Assembly (NCBI GenBank): GCA_009776695.1
Contig: WRNI01000038.1
Coordinates: forward strand, 1-11,115
DNA length: 11,115 bases
From: Methanomassiliicoccaceae archaeon
Lineage (GTDB): Archaea; Thermoplasmatota; Thermoplasmata; Methanomassiliicoccales; Methanomethylophilaceae
Reading direction: 5' to 3'
How positions within the stretch are numbered: position 1 is the stretch's first letter; every line of letters begins with the position of its first letter. The translations under genes were made by a program, and so were the position numbers. Under the pieces are notes generated by a model. The model worked only from the letters and a program-made list of their open reading frames with translations. It was not told the DNA's origin and searched no databases. Below, piece by piece: positions 1-5,294 of this stretch.

Positions 1-384
1 GGGGTCGGATGCGTTCTCGCCGTCGGCGCACACATCGTACTCATGAAGGGATGCGGCCTTCCTCACAGACGAATATATCGCCCTTTTGCAGTGATAGCAT
101 CTGTCCGCGCCGTTATCGCGGACACGGGGCATATCGTCCCATGAAAGTTCCGCTGATATCAGGTTCGCGCCGAGTTCTTCGGCAACGTCACGCGCGATGC
201 GCCTCTGACGTTCCGATATCATCGGAATGTCGGCGAATACGGCAATGTGATCCTCAGGCAACGCATTCACGGCCGCCGCGAGAACAACAGTGCTGTCGAC
301 GCCGCCGGAGAACGATATCGCAACCCTTTTCAATGAGGATATGCGGTCGCAAAGCAGACGCCATTCTTTCATATCGCCCATCAT
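1..384 (-). CDS. larE: LarE-type ATP-dependent sacrificial sulfur transferase, N-terminal part (cut by window edge)
   Basis: The 128 residues visible form the N-terminal PP-loop ATPase half of LarE, which adenylates the carboxylates of the nickel-pincer nucleotide precursor and then delivers sulfur to them. The PP-loop motif SGGVDST is at residues 26-32. A CYHCK motif at 96-100, typical of the LarE branch of PP-loop enzymes, is followed by DGENASD near 121-127, where the family usually has DGTN.DD. The sulfur-donating cysteine region lies beyond the window, so the one-Cys and iron-sulfur versions cannot be told apart. Three in-frame ATG codons (384, 381, 372) are possible starts. A TATA-like box at 391-400 is about 24 bases from the 372 codon, so a leaderless start at 372 is possible. 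larB lies divergently 812 bases away, which supports a shared cofactor pathway. The family call is strong and the exact start is uncertain. Confidence 0.85.
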   Translation of the reverse strand, partial: MMGDMKEWRLLCDRISSLKRVAISFSGGVDSTVVLAAAVNALPEDHIAVFADIPMISERQRRIARDVAEELGANLISAELSWDDMPRVRDNGADRCYHCKRAIYSSVRKAASLHEYDVCADGENASDP

Positions 385-390
385 CCATTA

Positions 391-400
391 AAAAATATAA
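391..400 (-). promoter_or_regulatory. TATA-like box upstream of larE
   Basis: On the minus strand this reads TTATATTTTT. Its centre is about 24 bases upstream of the ATG at 372 and only about 12 from the one at 384, so as a promoter it favours a leaderless transcript starting at 372. The same T-rich run also follows the hairpin at 407-428, so it may simply be the tail of that terminator. Confidence 0.4.
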
Positions 401-428
401 GAAAGAGGGAGCACGGTACCGTGCTCCC
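391..428 (-). terminator. Perfect 22-base palindrome plus T-rich tail after the membrane-protein gene
   Basis: Bases 407-428 form an uninterrupted palindrome with half-site GGGAGCACGGT. On the minus strand it lies 10 bases past the stop of the membrane-protein gene and is followed by a T-rich run reaching 391. This fits an intrinsic-type terminator separating that gene from larE. A perfect palindrome has no loop of its own, so the central bases would have to stay unpaired in RNA. A protein-binding site is the alternative. Confidence 0.55.
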
Positions 429-438
429 GTTCTTCCGT

Positions 439-939
439 TCACTCGAAATGCTCTTTGACCCCGCGGCCGATCATGAATATCGTACCCAGGATCGATGCAA
501 CGAGGATCAGCAGGATCTCAGCCACCGGCATGAGCAGAGCGACCAGGTCCCCGTCCTCGAAGGCGCTCTTGAAGATGCCCAAGGTGCCCTCAGGATCGCT
601 GACGTCTATGCCCATCAGCGCAAAGCACAGAATGAGCGCCAGACCGGACAGTATCGTTATTATCATGAGCATGAGCTTTGCCATCAGACGTCCGTTCTTC
701 GTCAGTAACAATATACCGGCTATGAAGGACAAAGTTCCTACGATCGGGAACAGATAGTAAAGCAGTTCGGCCTGGCTTGCCGTCATGTCAAGACCGAAAT
801 AGAGGAAGAATATCGCCGCCGCCACGGTGAGCGAGAAAGGATCCCCGAGATCGAGTATGGGAAGCAGGCTGTTCATTATGAACCACCCGCCTATTATTAT
901 CAGGAACAAAGCTGTCAGTGTTACACGTACCGCTGCCAT
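439..939 (-). CDS. Multi-pass membrane protein of unknown function
   Basis: I do not recognise a family for this 166-residue protein. It has about five hydrophobic stretches that could be membrane helices (residues roughly 6-26, 36-54, 59-80, 87-110 and 131-157), short polar connectors, an acidic segment near 112-131 (DVSDPEG, FEDGD) and a short charged C-terminus ending KEHFE. The acidic stretch lies between the last two helices. There is no signal-peptide cleavage site and no cofactor motif. The ATG at 939 is well supported because a TATA box is centred about 26 bases upstream, which implies a leaderless mRNA. It lies upstream of larE on the same strand, but the palindrome at 407-428 makes co-transcription doubtful. 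A role in nickel or lactate transport cannot be read from the sequence. Confidence 0.75.
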   Translation of the reverse strand: MAAVRVTLTALFLIIIGGWFIMNSLLPILDLGDPFSLTVAAAIFFLYFGLDMTASQAELLYYLFPIVGTLSFIAGILLLTKNGRLMAKLMLMIITILSGLALILCFALMGIDVSDPEGTLGIFKSAFEDGDLVALLMPVAEILLILVASILGTIFMIGRGVKEHFE

Positions 940-959
940 GAAGGCGGAATGGCCCTCTG

Positions 960-969
960 TATATTAAAA
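960..969 (-). promoter_or_regulatory. TATA box of the membrane-protein gene
   Basis: On the minus strand this reads TTTTAATATA. Its centre is about 26 bases upstream of the ATG at 939, the spacing expected when archaeal transcription starts at or next to the start codon. Confidence 0.6.
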
Positions 970-1195
970 TGACCCTTATCTTTCGCCCAAATGCTGCCGG
1001 CCGTAAAGATCGGAAATATTCCGTCGAGACGCCGGGATCCGTTTACAATCGGTGAACAGGACCTTTCCTGCGACCGCTGTCCGCCGATGAACAGTTTAGT
1101 AAGATACGATTTAGTAAGACGTACCTTAGCATTACAGAAACATATCACTGTTCTCACAATGACGGCAGAAAGTTAAGATACCGCCACGCCATCCC
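970..1195. promoter_or_regulatory. Divergent intergenic region between the membrane-protein gene and larB
   Basis: This 226-base stretch carries no convincing gene. A short minus-strand reading frame over it lacks domain features and overlaps the promoters. It contains a 10-base direct repeat, TTTAGTAAGA, at 1095-1104 and 1110-1119 (15-base period, about one and a half helical turns). A weak TATA-like TTAAGATA at about 1173-1180 lies about 20 bases before the first larB ATG (1196) and about 26 before the second (1202). The repeat could be an operator, but that is a guess. Confidence 0.4.
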
Positions 1196-2002
1196 ATGAG
1201 CATGAGCATCAGGGACGTCCTCGAAGCTTTGGAGAAAGGTGAGATATCCGTTGCGGAGGCGGAGAAGGCGCTCAGGCTGGACTATATGGAAAAAGTGAAT
1301 GACCACACAGTCATGGACCACGGCCGAAGAATGAGAAAGGATATTCCCGAGGTGGTGTACGCGCTTGCGAAATCACCCGAGATGGCGGCGGATATCGCAA
1401 AAAGCGTACCAAAAGGAGGATACCTTCTGATATCCAGAGCGACGAAGGAGCATTACAATGCCGTCGTCCGCGCTGTGAAGGACAATGATGTCACATATCA
1501 CGACAAAGCGGAAGCGGTATCGGTCGGCAGCGTCACGGCGAAGAAGAAAAAAGGTGTGATCGGGATAATAACAGCAGGCTCATCGGACATACGCGTCGCG
1601 GAAGAAGCGAAGCTCATGGCCGAGGCGATGGGATGCAGATGTATAACATCATATGACGTAGGCGTCGCGGGGATGCACAGATTCCTTGAGCCTATGAAAA
1701 TGATGCTTGACGAGAACGTGGACGCAATAATTGTTGTCGCGGGGATGGAAGGTGCTCTTCCGTCAGTGGTGGCGTCATTAGCATCAGCCCCGGTCATAGG
1801 AGTGCCGACGTCCACCGGTTACGGTTACGGCGGTAACGGCGAGGCAGCGTTAATGTGCATGCTCCAGACATGCTCTCCCGGACTTGCGGTCGTAAATATA
1901 GACAACGGCATCGGCGCGGGGTCGATGGCGGCAATGATAAGCATACGCAGGCATCAGAATGAAAAGGAATGCCGGAAGGAAGCCGGAAGAGAGAGGAAAT
2001 GA
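1196..2002 (+). CDS. larB: LarB, nickel-pincer cofactor biosynthesis (pyridinium carboxylase/hydrolase)
   Basis: LarB starts nickel-pincer nucleotide synthesis: it carboxylates the pyridinium ring of nicotinic acid adenine dinucleotide and cleaves the phosphoanhydride, giving pyridinium-3,5-biscarboxylic acid mononucleotide. The 268-residue protein has the family's helical N-terminus with DHGRRMRKDIPEVV (41-54), then an AIR-carboxylase (PurE)-like core: AGSSDIRVAEEA (127-138), SYDVGVAGMHRF (152-163), VVAGMEGALPSVVA (180-193), PTSTGYGYGG (204-213) and TCSPGLAVVNIDNGIGAG (225-242). Cys226 in the TCSPG motif is probably the conserved catalytic cysteine. Its length is normal for the family. The last 15 or so residues are a charged tail. 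The start is ATG 1196 or ATG 1202, with no Shine-Dalgarno sequence, which fits a leaderless message. The stop overlaps the next start (ATGA, 1999-2002). Confidence 0.92.
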   Translation: MSMSIRDVLEALEKGEISVAEAEKALRLDYMEKVNDHTVMDHGRRMRKDIPEVVYALAKSPEMAADIAKSVPKGGYLLISRATKEHYNAVVRAVKDNDVTYHDKAEAVSVGSVTAKKKKGVIGIITAGSSDIRVAEEAKLMAEAMGCRCITSYDVGVAGMHRFLEPMKMMLDENVDAIIVVAGMEGALPSVVASLASAPVIGVPTSTGYGYGGNGEAALMCMLQTCSPGLAVVNIDNGIGAGSMAAMISIRRHQNEKECRKEAGRERK

Positions 2003-3273
2003 GCGGGGACACAGAATTTTTTGATACGATGGCGGAGAAGAACGCCGCCACGCGTTCGGGATTGTGCATAGTCTGCAAGGGATCGCGGATGCTCTGCGGA
2101 AAGAGCAGATGCCCGCTTATGATAAAGTTCTACACACAGCAGAGAACGATGCGGTTAATTGATTCCCTGGACATAGAGGGATCAAGCCCTCCCGCCGTCT
2201 TCGTGGGACGCTTCGGATATCCGAAGGTGGACATCGGCCCTCTCGTACCGCCGCAGTTCGGCGACACGTCGTTAATGGACAAACCGGAGTTCTGGGTGGG
2301 AAAAAGCATCGATCAGATCGTTGACTTCAGGTTCAATCTTGTGCGCGGCAAGTACCGCATAGACGCAAGGAACTTCAAAGAGGGCGGTAAGATCGTGGAT
2401 AACGTTCAGGAGATCGCGTTAACGGAACGTCCGATAGAGGTGGAAGCGTTATTCTCGCAGAAACCTCGCGGGCGGCTGATACTTGATGATGAGGTACAAC
2501 CGTTCGGTCCGTCAGCAAGAATGGAGAAGATGTCCATCGGAAACCCGAAATTTGAACGTAACTTAGAAAGGTCGTTCTACGACACCGATATGAAAGCTGT
2601 TGAAGCGGTGATATCGGCGTACAATAACGGCACGCTGATATCAGAGATACAGAAGGCGTTCGCCGTCGGCACCATGGGCATCGAAAAGAATCGAAAATTC
2701 GTACCGACGCGGTGGTCCATCACCGCCGTGGACGACATGATAGGTAAAGATCTCTTAAAAACGACGAAGTACAACAACACAATAGACGAATTCCGCATAT
2801 ACCAGTGGGAGCAGCTTGACAACAGGTGGTGCATATTGCTCATACCATGCTCGTGGCGTTATGAACTCATAGAAGCGTGGTACCCGAACACCACGTGGAA
2901 TCCTAACGGTTCCGACATCGAAATGATATCGGACCACGAATTCTACGAAGGACGCAAGGATTATGCGCACATAGGCGGCTGTTATTACGCGGCGAGAATG
3001 GCAGTTAACGAATTATTAATGAGAGAGAACAGACAGGCGGGCGCTGTGATATTCAGAGAGGCGCATTCAGGTTATGTGATGCCGGTGGGCGTATGGAACG
3101 TGCGTGAGAACGTCAGAGCAGCGTTGAAAACGCGTCCTCACAAATATGATAACATGGAATCCGCATTACAGCATGTGGACAGAGTGATGGACATTCCCAG
3201 AAAGACATGGTTACTGTATTCGGGAATACTTCAGGACTGGTTCACGCAGAGGAGGATAGAGGACTTTGTCTAA
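1999..3273 (+). CDS. nreA: Archaeal Nre-family DNA repair protein with zinc site and PCNA-binding tail
   Basis: This is a 424-residue member of the archaeal Nre family, linked to repair of DNA damage through the sliding clamp PCNA. Near the N-terminus, four cysteines (23, 26, 33, 38; C-x2-C-x6-C-x4-C) form the expected zinc site. The conserved core follows: FVGRFGYPKVDIGPL around residues 70-85, then DTSLMDKPEFWVGKSIDQIVDFR and KMSIGNPKFERNLERSF. The last eight residues, QRRIEDFV, form a PIP-box-like PCNA-binding motif. I chose ATG 1999 over an in-frame ATG at 1969 because 1999 gives an ATGA overlap with the larB stop and a purine-rich stretch just before it, while the 10 extra residues only re-read larB. 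The next gene starts 8 bases before this stop. Function rests on family knowledge; NreA versus NreB is not resolved. Confidence 0.88.
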   Translation: MSGDTEFFDTMAEKNAATRSGLCIVCKGSRMLCGKSRCPLMIKFYTQQRTMRLIDSLDIEGSSPPAVFVGRFGYPKVDIGPLVPPQFGDTSLMDKPEFWVGKSIDQIVDFRFNLVRGKYRIDARNFKEGGKIVDNVQEIALTERPIEVEALFSQKPRGRLILDDEVQPFGPSARMEKMSIGNPKFERNLERSFYDTDMKAVEAVISAYNNGTLISEIQKAFAVGTMGIEKNRKFVPTRWSITAVDDMIGKDLLKTTKYNNTIDEFRIYQWEQLDNRWCILLIPCSWRYELIEAWYPNTTWNPNGSDIEMISDHEFYEGRKDYAHIGGCYYAARMAVNELLMRENRQAGAVIFREAHSGYVMPVGVWNVRENVRAALKTRPHKYDNMESALQHVDRVMDIPRKTWLLYSGILQDWFTQRRIEDFV

Positions 3274-4042
3274 TCTCCTGGAATTTTCCGACGACGGCGT
3301 ATGGAACGGAAAATATGAGATAATACAATGCAGAAAGGCATTGTCGCCGTCAAGGCTTCCGGGGATAGACCATGCGCTGAACCCGTACGGCGGGTGCGGT
3401 CACGGATGCCTTTATTGTTACGCACCGGAGTTAACATACACGGAATGGGATGACTGGTCGACCGTGAGAATAAGGGCCGGTATCGAAAGCAGACTGGGAA
3501 AGGAACTTGCGTCCGTCAAAGGAACGATAGGCATAGGAACAACAACGGATCCGTACCAACCGGCGGAAGAACGATTCGAGCTTACAAAGAAATGTCTCAT
3601 CAAGCTGAAAGAGAAGAGAATGAGGATACATCTTCATACAAAATCCGATCTGATATTGCGCGATCTTCCGATACTGAAAGAAATGAACGGCGAGGTTGCC
3701 GTAACGATAACGTCCATTGACGATAACATTTCAAAGATCATCGAGCCCGGTGCACCCGCTCCGGCGAGAAGGATCGACGCGTTAAAAAAATTAACGGACG
3801 CCGGTCTCGATACGTACGCGCTTGTCGGTCCGGTGCTGTCGGTACTTGAAGGAAATGAGAAAGAGTTCGTCGACGCGATAATATCCACGGGAACGAAGCG
3901 CATGCTCCTGGATTCGCTGAACCTTCGCCCGCTGCTCGCGAAGCGCATGGACGCCGTCGGCATCCGCGGATCGCCGCGCGCTCTGGAAAGGATAAGGTCG
4001 CTGGCCTCCGCGAACGGTATCAAAGTCTTCGACGTCTTTTGA
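3266..4042 (+). CDS. Spore-photolyase-like (SPL family) radical SAM protein
   Basis: This 258-residue radical SAM enzyme belongs to the DNA-repair-photolyase-like (SPL/Rv2578c-type) group. The [4Fe-4S]-binding motif is C-x3-C-x2-C at residues 44, 48 and 51, in the context NPYGGCGHGCLYCYAPE, where the family expects NPY.GC.HGC.YCYA. Later typical segments are GTTTDPYQPAEE and then HTKSDLILRDLPIL. It starts at a TTG codon, with GGAGGA at 3251-3256 nine bases upstream. No in-frame ATG exists before the cysteine motif, and the start overlaps the nre stop by 8 bases. The overlap argues for translational coupling with nre and for a role in DNA damage or nucleic-acid repair. The substrate is unknown: Bacillus spore photolyase repairs spore photoproduct, but this short archaeal group need not. 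Confidence 0.87.
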   Translation: MSNLLEFSDDGVWNGKYEIIQCRKALSPSRLPGIDHALNPYGGCGHGCLYCYAPELTYTEWDDWSTVRIRAGIESRLGKELASVKGTIGIGTTTDPYQPAEERFELTKKCLIKLKEKRMRIHLHTKSDLILRDLPILKEMNGEVAVTITSIDDNISKIIEPGAPAPARRIDALKKLTDAGLDTYALVGPVLSVLEGNEKEFVDAIISTGTKRMLLDSLNLRPLLAKRMDAVGIRGSPRALERIRSLASANGIKVFDVF

Positions 4043-4060
4043 TAACGGCGGACATAAAAA

Positions 4061-4070
4061 ACATTATATC
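4061..4070 (+). promoter_or_regulatory. TATA box of the zinc-ribbon genes
   Basis: ACATTATATC is centred about 26 bases upstream of the GTG at 4093. The spacing supports that GTG as the start of a leaderless message and shows that the zinc-ribbon genes have their own promoter, separate from larB-nre-radical SAM. Confidence 0.6.
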
Positions 4071-4092
4071 CGGACAACCCCGTTAAACATTC

Positions 4093-4500
4093 GTGGAAGA
4101 GCGAGAAGACCGTCTTTGGATAAGCACTTGCATTTGGTGCGGGAGTTACATGTTAAGCACGTATCCCCGGCAGGGCGGGCGCGGCGGCATCATATGCAGG
4201 GAATGCGGCGCCGCATATGGGGGATTCCTTCACTCGGTCCCGAAAAAGAGCACAGAATCCAAGGAGGGACGCAACTGCAGAACGATCAAGTTACAGATGG
4301 TAAATTTAGATCGCATAAGAAATAAAATGGTCAGAATGATCGTGTGCCCCTGGTGCAGATGCGCAGTGCTGCATTTCAAGTTCCCGCCGGGATTCAAGAA
4401 AACGTGCAGTGAATGCGGAACATTATACTATTACGAACTGAACCAGGCCATGGTGCCGGAAAAAAGCATGGATAAAAAGGACAGGTACAGGATCGTATAG
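4093..4500 (+). CDS. Small protein with two tandem zinc ribbons, unknown function
   Basis: This 135-residue protein has two four-cysteine zinc ribbons: Cys13/16 with Cys35/38, and Cys85/88 with Cys105/108. Each ribbon is a C-x2-C pair, a basic stretch, then a C-x2-CG pair. The second ribbon (VCPWC, CSECGT, VPEKS) closely matches the next gene (VCPWC, CEVCGT, VPERS), so the two share an origin. The intervening region (47-80) is basic and rich in Ser and Thr. The start is a GTG with no Shine-Dalgarno site, chosen because of the TATA box 26 bases upstream. The gene ends in TAG, with the next ORF in the same frame after one more codon. I do not recognise a named family. Binding to nucleic acid or to a partner protein is a reasonable guess only. 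Confidence 0.7.
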   Translation: MEEREDRLWISTCIWCGSYMLSTYPRQGGRGGIICRECGAAYGGFLHSVPKKSTESKEGRNCRTIKLQMVNLDRIRNKMVRMIVCPWCRCAVLHFKFPPGFKKTCSECGTLYYYELNQAMVPEKSMDKKDRYRIV

Positions 4501-4503
4501 AAT

Positions 4504-4725
4504 ATGGCAGCCAAAGAGAAGTATGTCACAGTAGTCGTGTGCCCCTGGTGCGGTAACATTTTACAAGATCCTGAGGCTCCTGTGTTCGATAAAAGAACCG
4601 TATGCGAGGTCTGCGGCACCACTCTCAGCTTCAAATGGGATTCTTTGCTGGTGCCGGAACGCAGCCTGGGAATGAAAAATAAGAACAAAGATAAAACGGT
4701 CGATGAAGGGAACCCGTACTACTGA
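4504..4725 (+). CDS. Single zinc-ribbon small protein, paralogue of the preceding gene's second ribbon
   Basis: This 73-residue protein has one four-cysteine ribbon (Cys13, 16, 34, 37: CPWC and CEVC), followed by a short beta-like segment (TLSFKWDSLLVPERS) and a polar tail ending GNPYY. It aligns over most of its length with residues 82-130 of the gene before it, which indicates tandem duplication. The ATG lies 3 bases past the TAG of that gene and in the same frame, so the two are co-transcribed, and a fused product is conceivable if TAG is read through. Upstream there is only a weak AGGATCG-like purine stretch. The gene converges on the minus-strand gene at 4733, with a 7-base gap. Function is unknown. 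Confidence 0.7.
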   Translation: MAAKEKYVTVVVCPWCGNILQDPEAPVFDKRTVCEVCGTTLSFKWDSLLVPERSLGMKNKNKDKTVDEGNPYY

Positions 4726-4732
4726 TTCCGTG

Positions 4733-5125
4733 TCAGCGATTCCAGCTGAATGACACGACGCTTCCCGCCTCTTTCTTCCCGGCGCCGTCATCCTTTCTTT
4801 CATCCGCGGCCTTTTCGTACTCGGATTCCGTCAGTCCGCTCCTTATCGTTTCCGTGTGCGTCCCGCTGACGAATATCCTTGCCACATTATCGTTCAGAAC
4901 GCCGTTCATGCGGTACATGCCGACAGTATGTTTCACGGCGTACGCTCTCGCATCCTTCAAATTATCGAAACCATGGACCACGATACCGCCCAGATATTCG
5001 TTCTCAACGTAGAACGGCTTCTTACGTTCCGCTTCTCTTTCCATATCGGTCTGGAATGCGCCGCCCATCAGAAATCCGGGAATTCCGAACAGCAGGTAGA
5101 ATCCTGCCCTGTGTATCGCGCCCAT
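4733..5125 (-). CDS. Member A of an unrecognised small paralogous family (single domain)
   Basis: This 130-residue protein shares one domain of about 67 residues (37-103) with the genes at 9454-10065 and 10195-10563. The shared pattern is P[YF]YVE, then GFDNLKDAR, T.GM...NG.L.D, [KR]IF..G...ETI..G and ESEY. All three genes also end in the same tail, SVVSF[SG]W plus one or two residues (here 122-130), joined by a charged linker. By eye the domain suggests a small beta-alpha-beta-beta fold; this is a guess. Residues 7-24 (AGFYLLFGIPGFLMGGAF) are hydrophobic and may be a membrane or signal segment, a feature not clearly present in the other two. The ATG at 5125 is supported by a TATA box about 27 bases upstream. 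The gene is divergent from the thermosome gene. I do not recognise a function. Confidence 0.72.
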   Translation of the reverse strand: MGAIHRAGFYLLFGIPGFLMGGAFQTDMEREAERKKPFYVENEYLGGIVVHGFDNLKDARAYAVKHTVGMYRMNGVLNDNVARIFVSGTHTETIRSGLTESEYEKAADERKDDGAGKKEAGSVVSFSWNR

Positions 5126-5148
5126 ATGGTAACGTATGCGTATTCACA

Positions 5149-5155
5149 GATATAA
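5149..5155 (-). promoter_or_regulatory. TATA box of family member A
   Basis: On the minus strand TTATATC is centred about 27 bases upstream of the ATG at 5125, which fits a leaderless mRNA. It sits in the same 169-base divergent region as the thermosome promoter, about 90 bases from the thermosome TATA box. Confidence 0.55.
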
Positions 5156-5240
5156 CGGCGATGATAAGAAATGCCGCCGTAAGAACGGATCTCCCGGCAG
5201 TGTGTGATAAAATAATATTATGTAGAGAGATTTAGGCAAC

Positions 5241-5250
5241 ATTAATATAG
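5241..5250 (+). promoter_or_regulatory. Thermosome promoter: TATA box with downstream inverted repeat
   Basis: ATTAATATAG is a good archaeal TATA box. It predicts transcription from about 5272, leaving a leader of about 23 bases. Immediately downstream, GAAGAA (5250-5255) and TTCTTC (5268-5273) form an inverted repeat with a 12-base spacer that spans the predicted transcription start. This is the position expected for a repressor site. Whether it mediates heat-shock control is unknown. Confidence 0.6.
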
Positions 5251-5279
5251 AAGAACTAATTTACATCTTCTTCAGAAAT

Positions 5280-5286
5280 AGGAGAG
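5280..5286 (+). promoter_or_regulatory. Shine-Dalgarno site of the thermosome gene
   Basis: AGGAGAG lies 8 bases before ATG 5295. It fixes the start and shows that this highly expressed gene uses a leadered message, unlike most neighbours. Confidence 0.7.
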
Positions 5287-5294
5287 TACATCGT

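Noticed and set aside
9..458. A 149-codon plus-strand frame at the left end
   Set aside because: It is antisense to larE and the start of its upstream region. Its translation is Arg/Ser/His-rich with no domain, while the opposite strand gives clear LarE motifs.
921..1157. A 78-codon minus-strand frame in the divergent region
   Set aside because: It overlaps the TATA box and start of the membrane-protein gene and the region upstream of larB, and has no protein-like features.
970..1170. A tRNA or structured RNA in the larB upstream region
   Set aside because: I looked for acceptor stem, T-arm and anticodon pairing and found none; only short partial repeats are present.
1969..1998. Upstream in-frame ATG for nre
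   Set aside because: The extra ten codons only re-read the charged end of larB in another frame. The ATGA overlap at 1999 is the usual coupled start.
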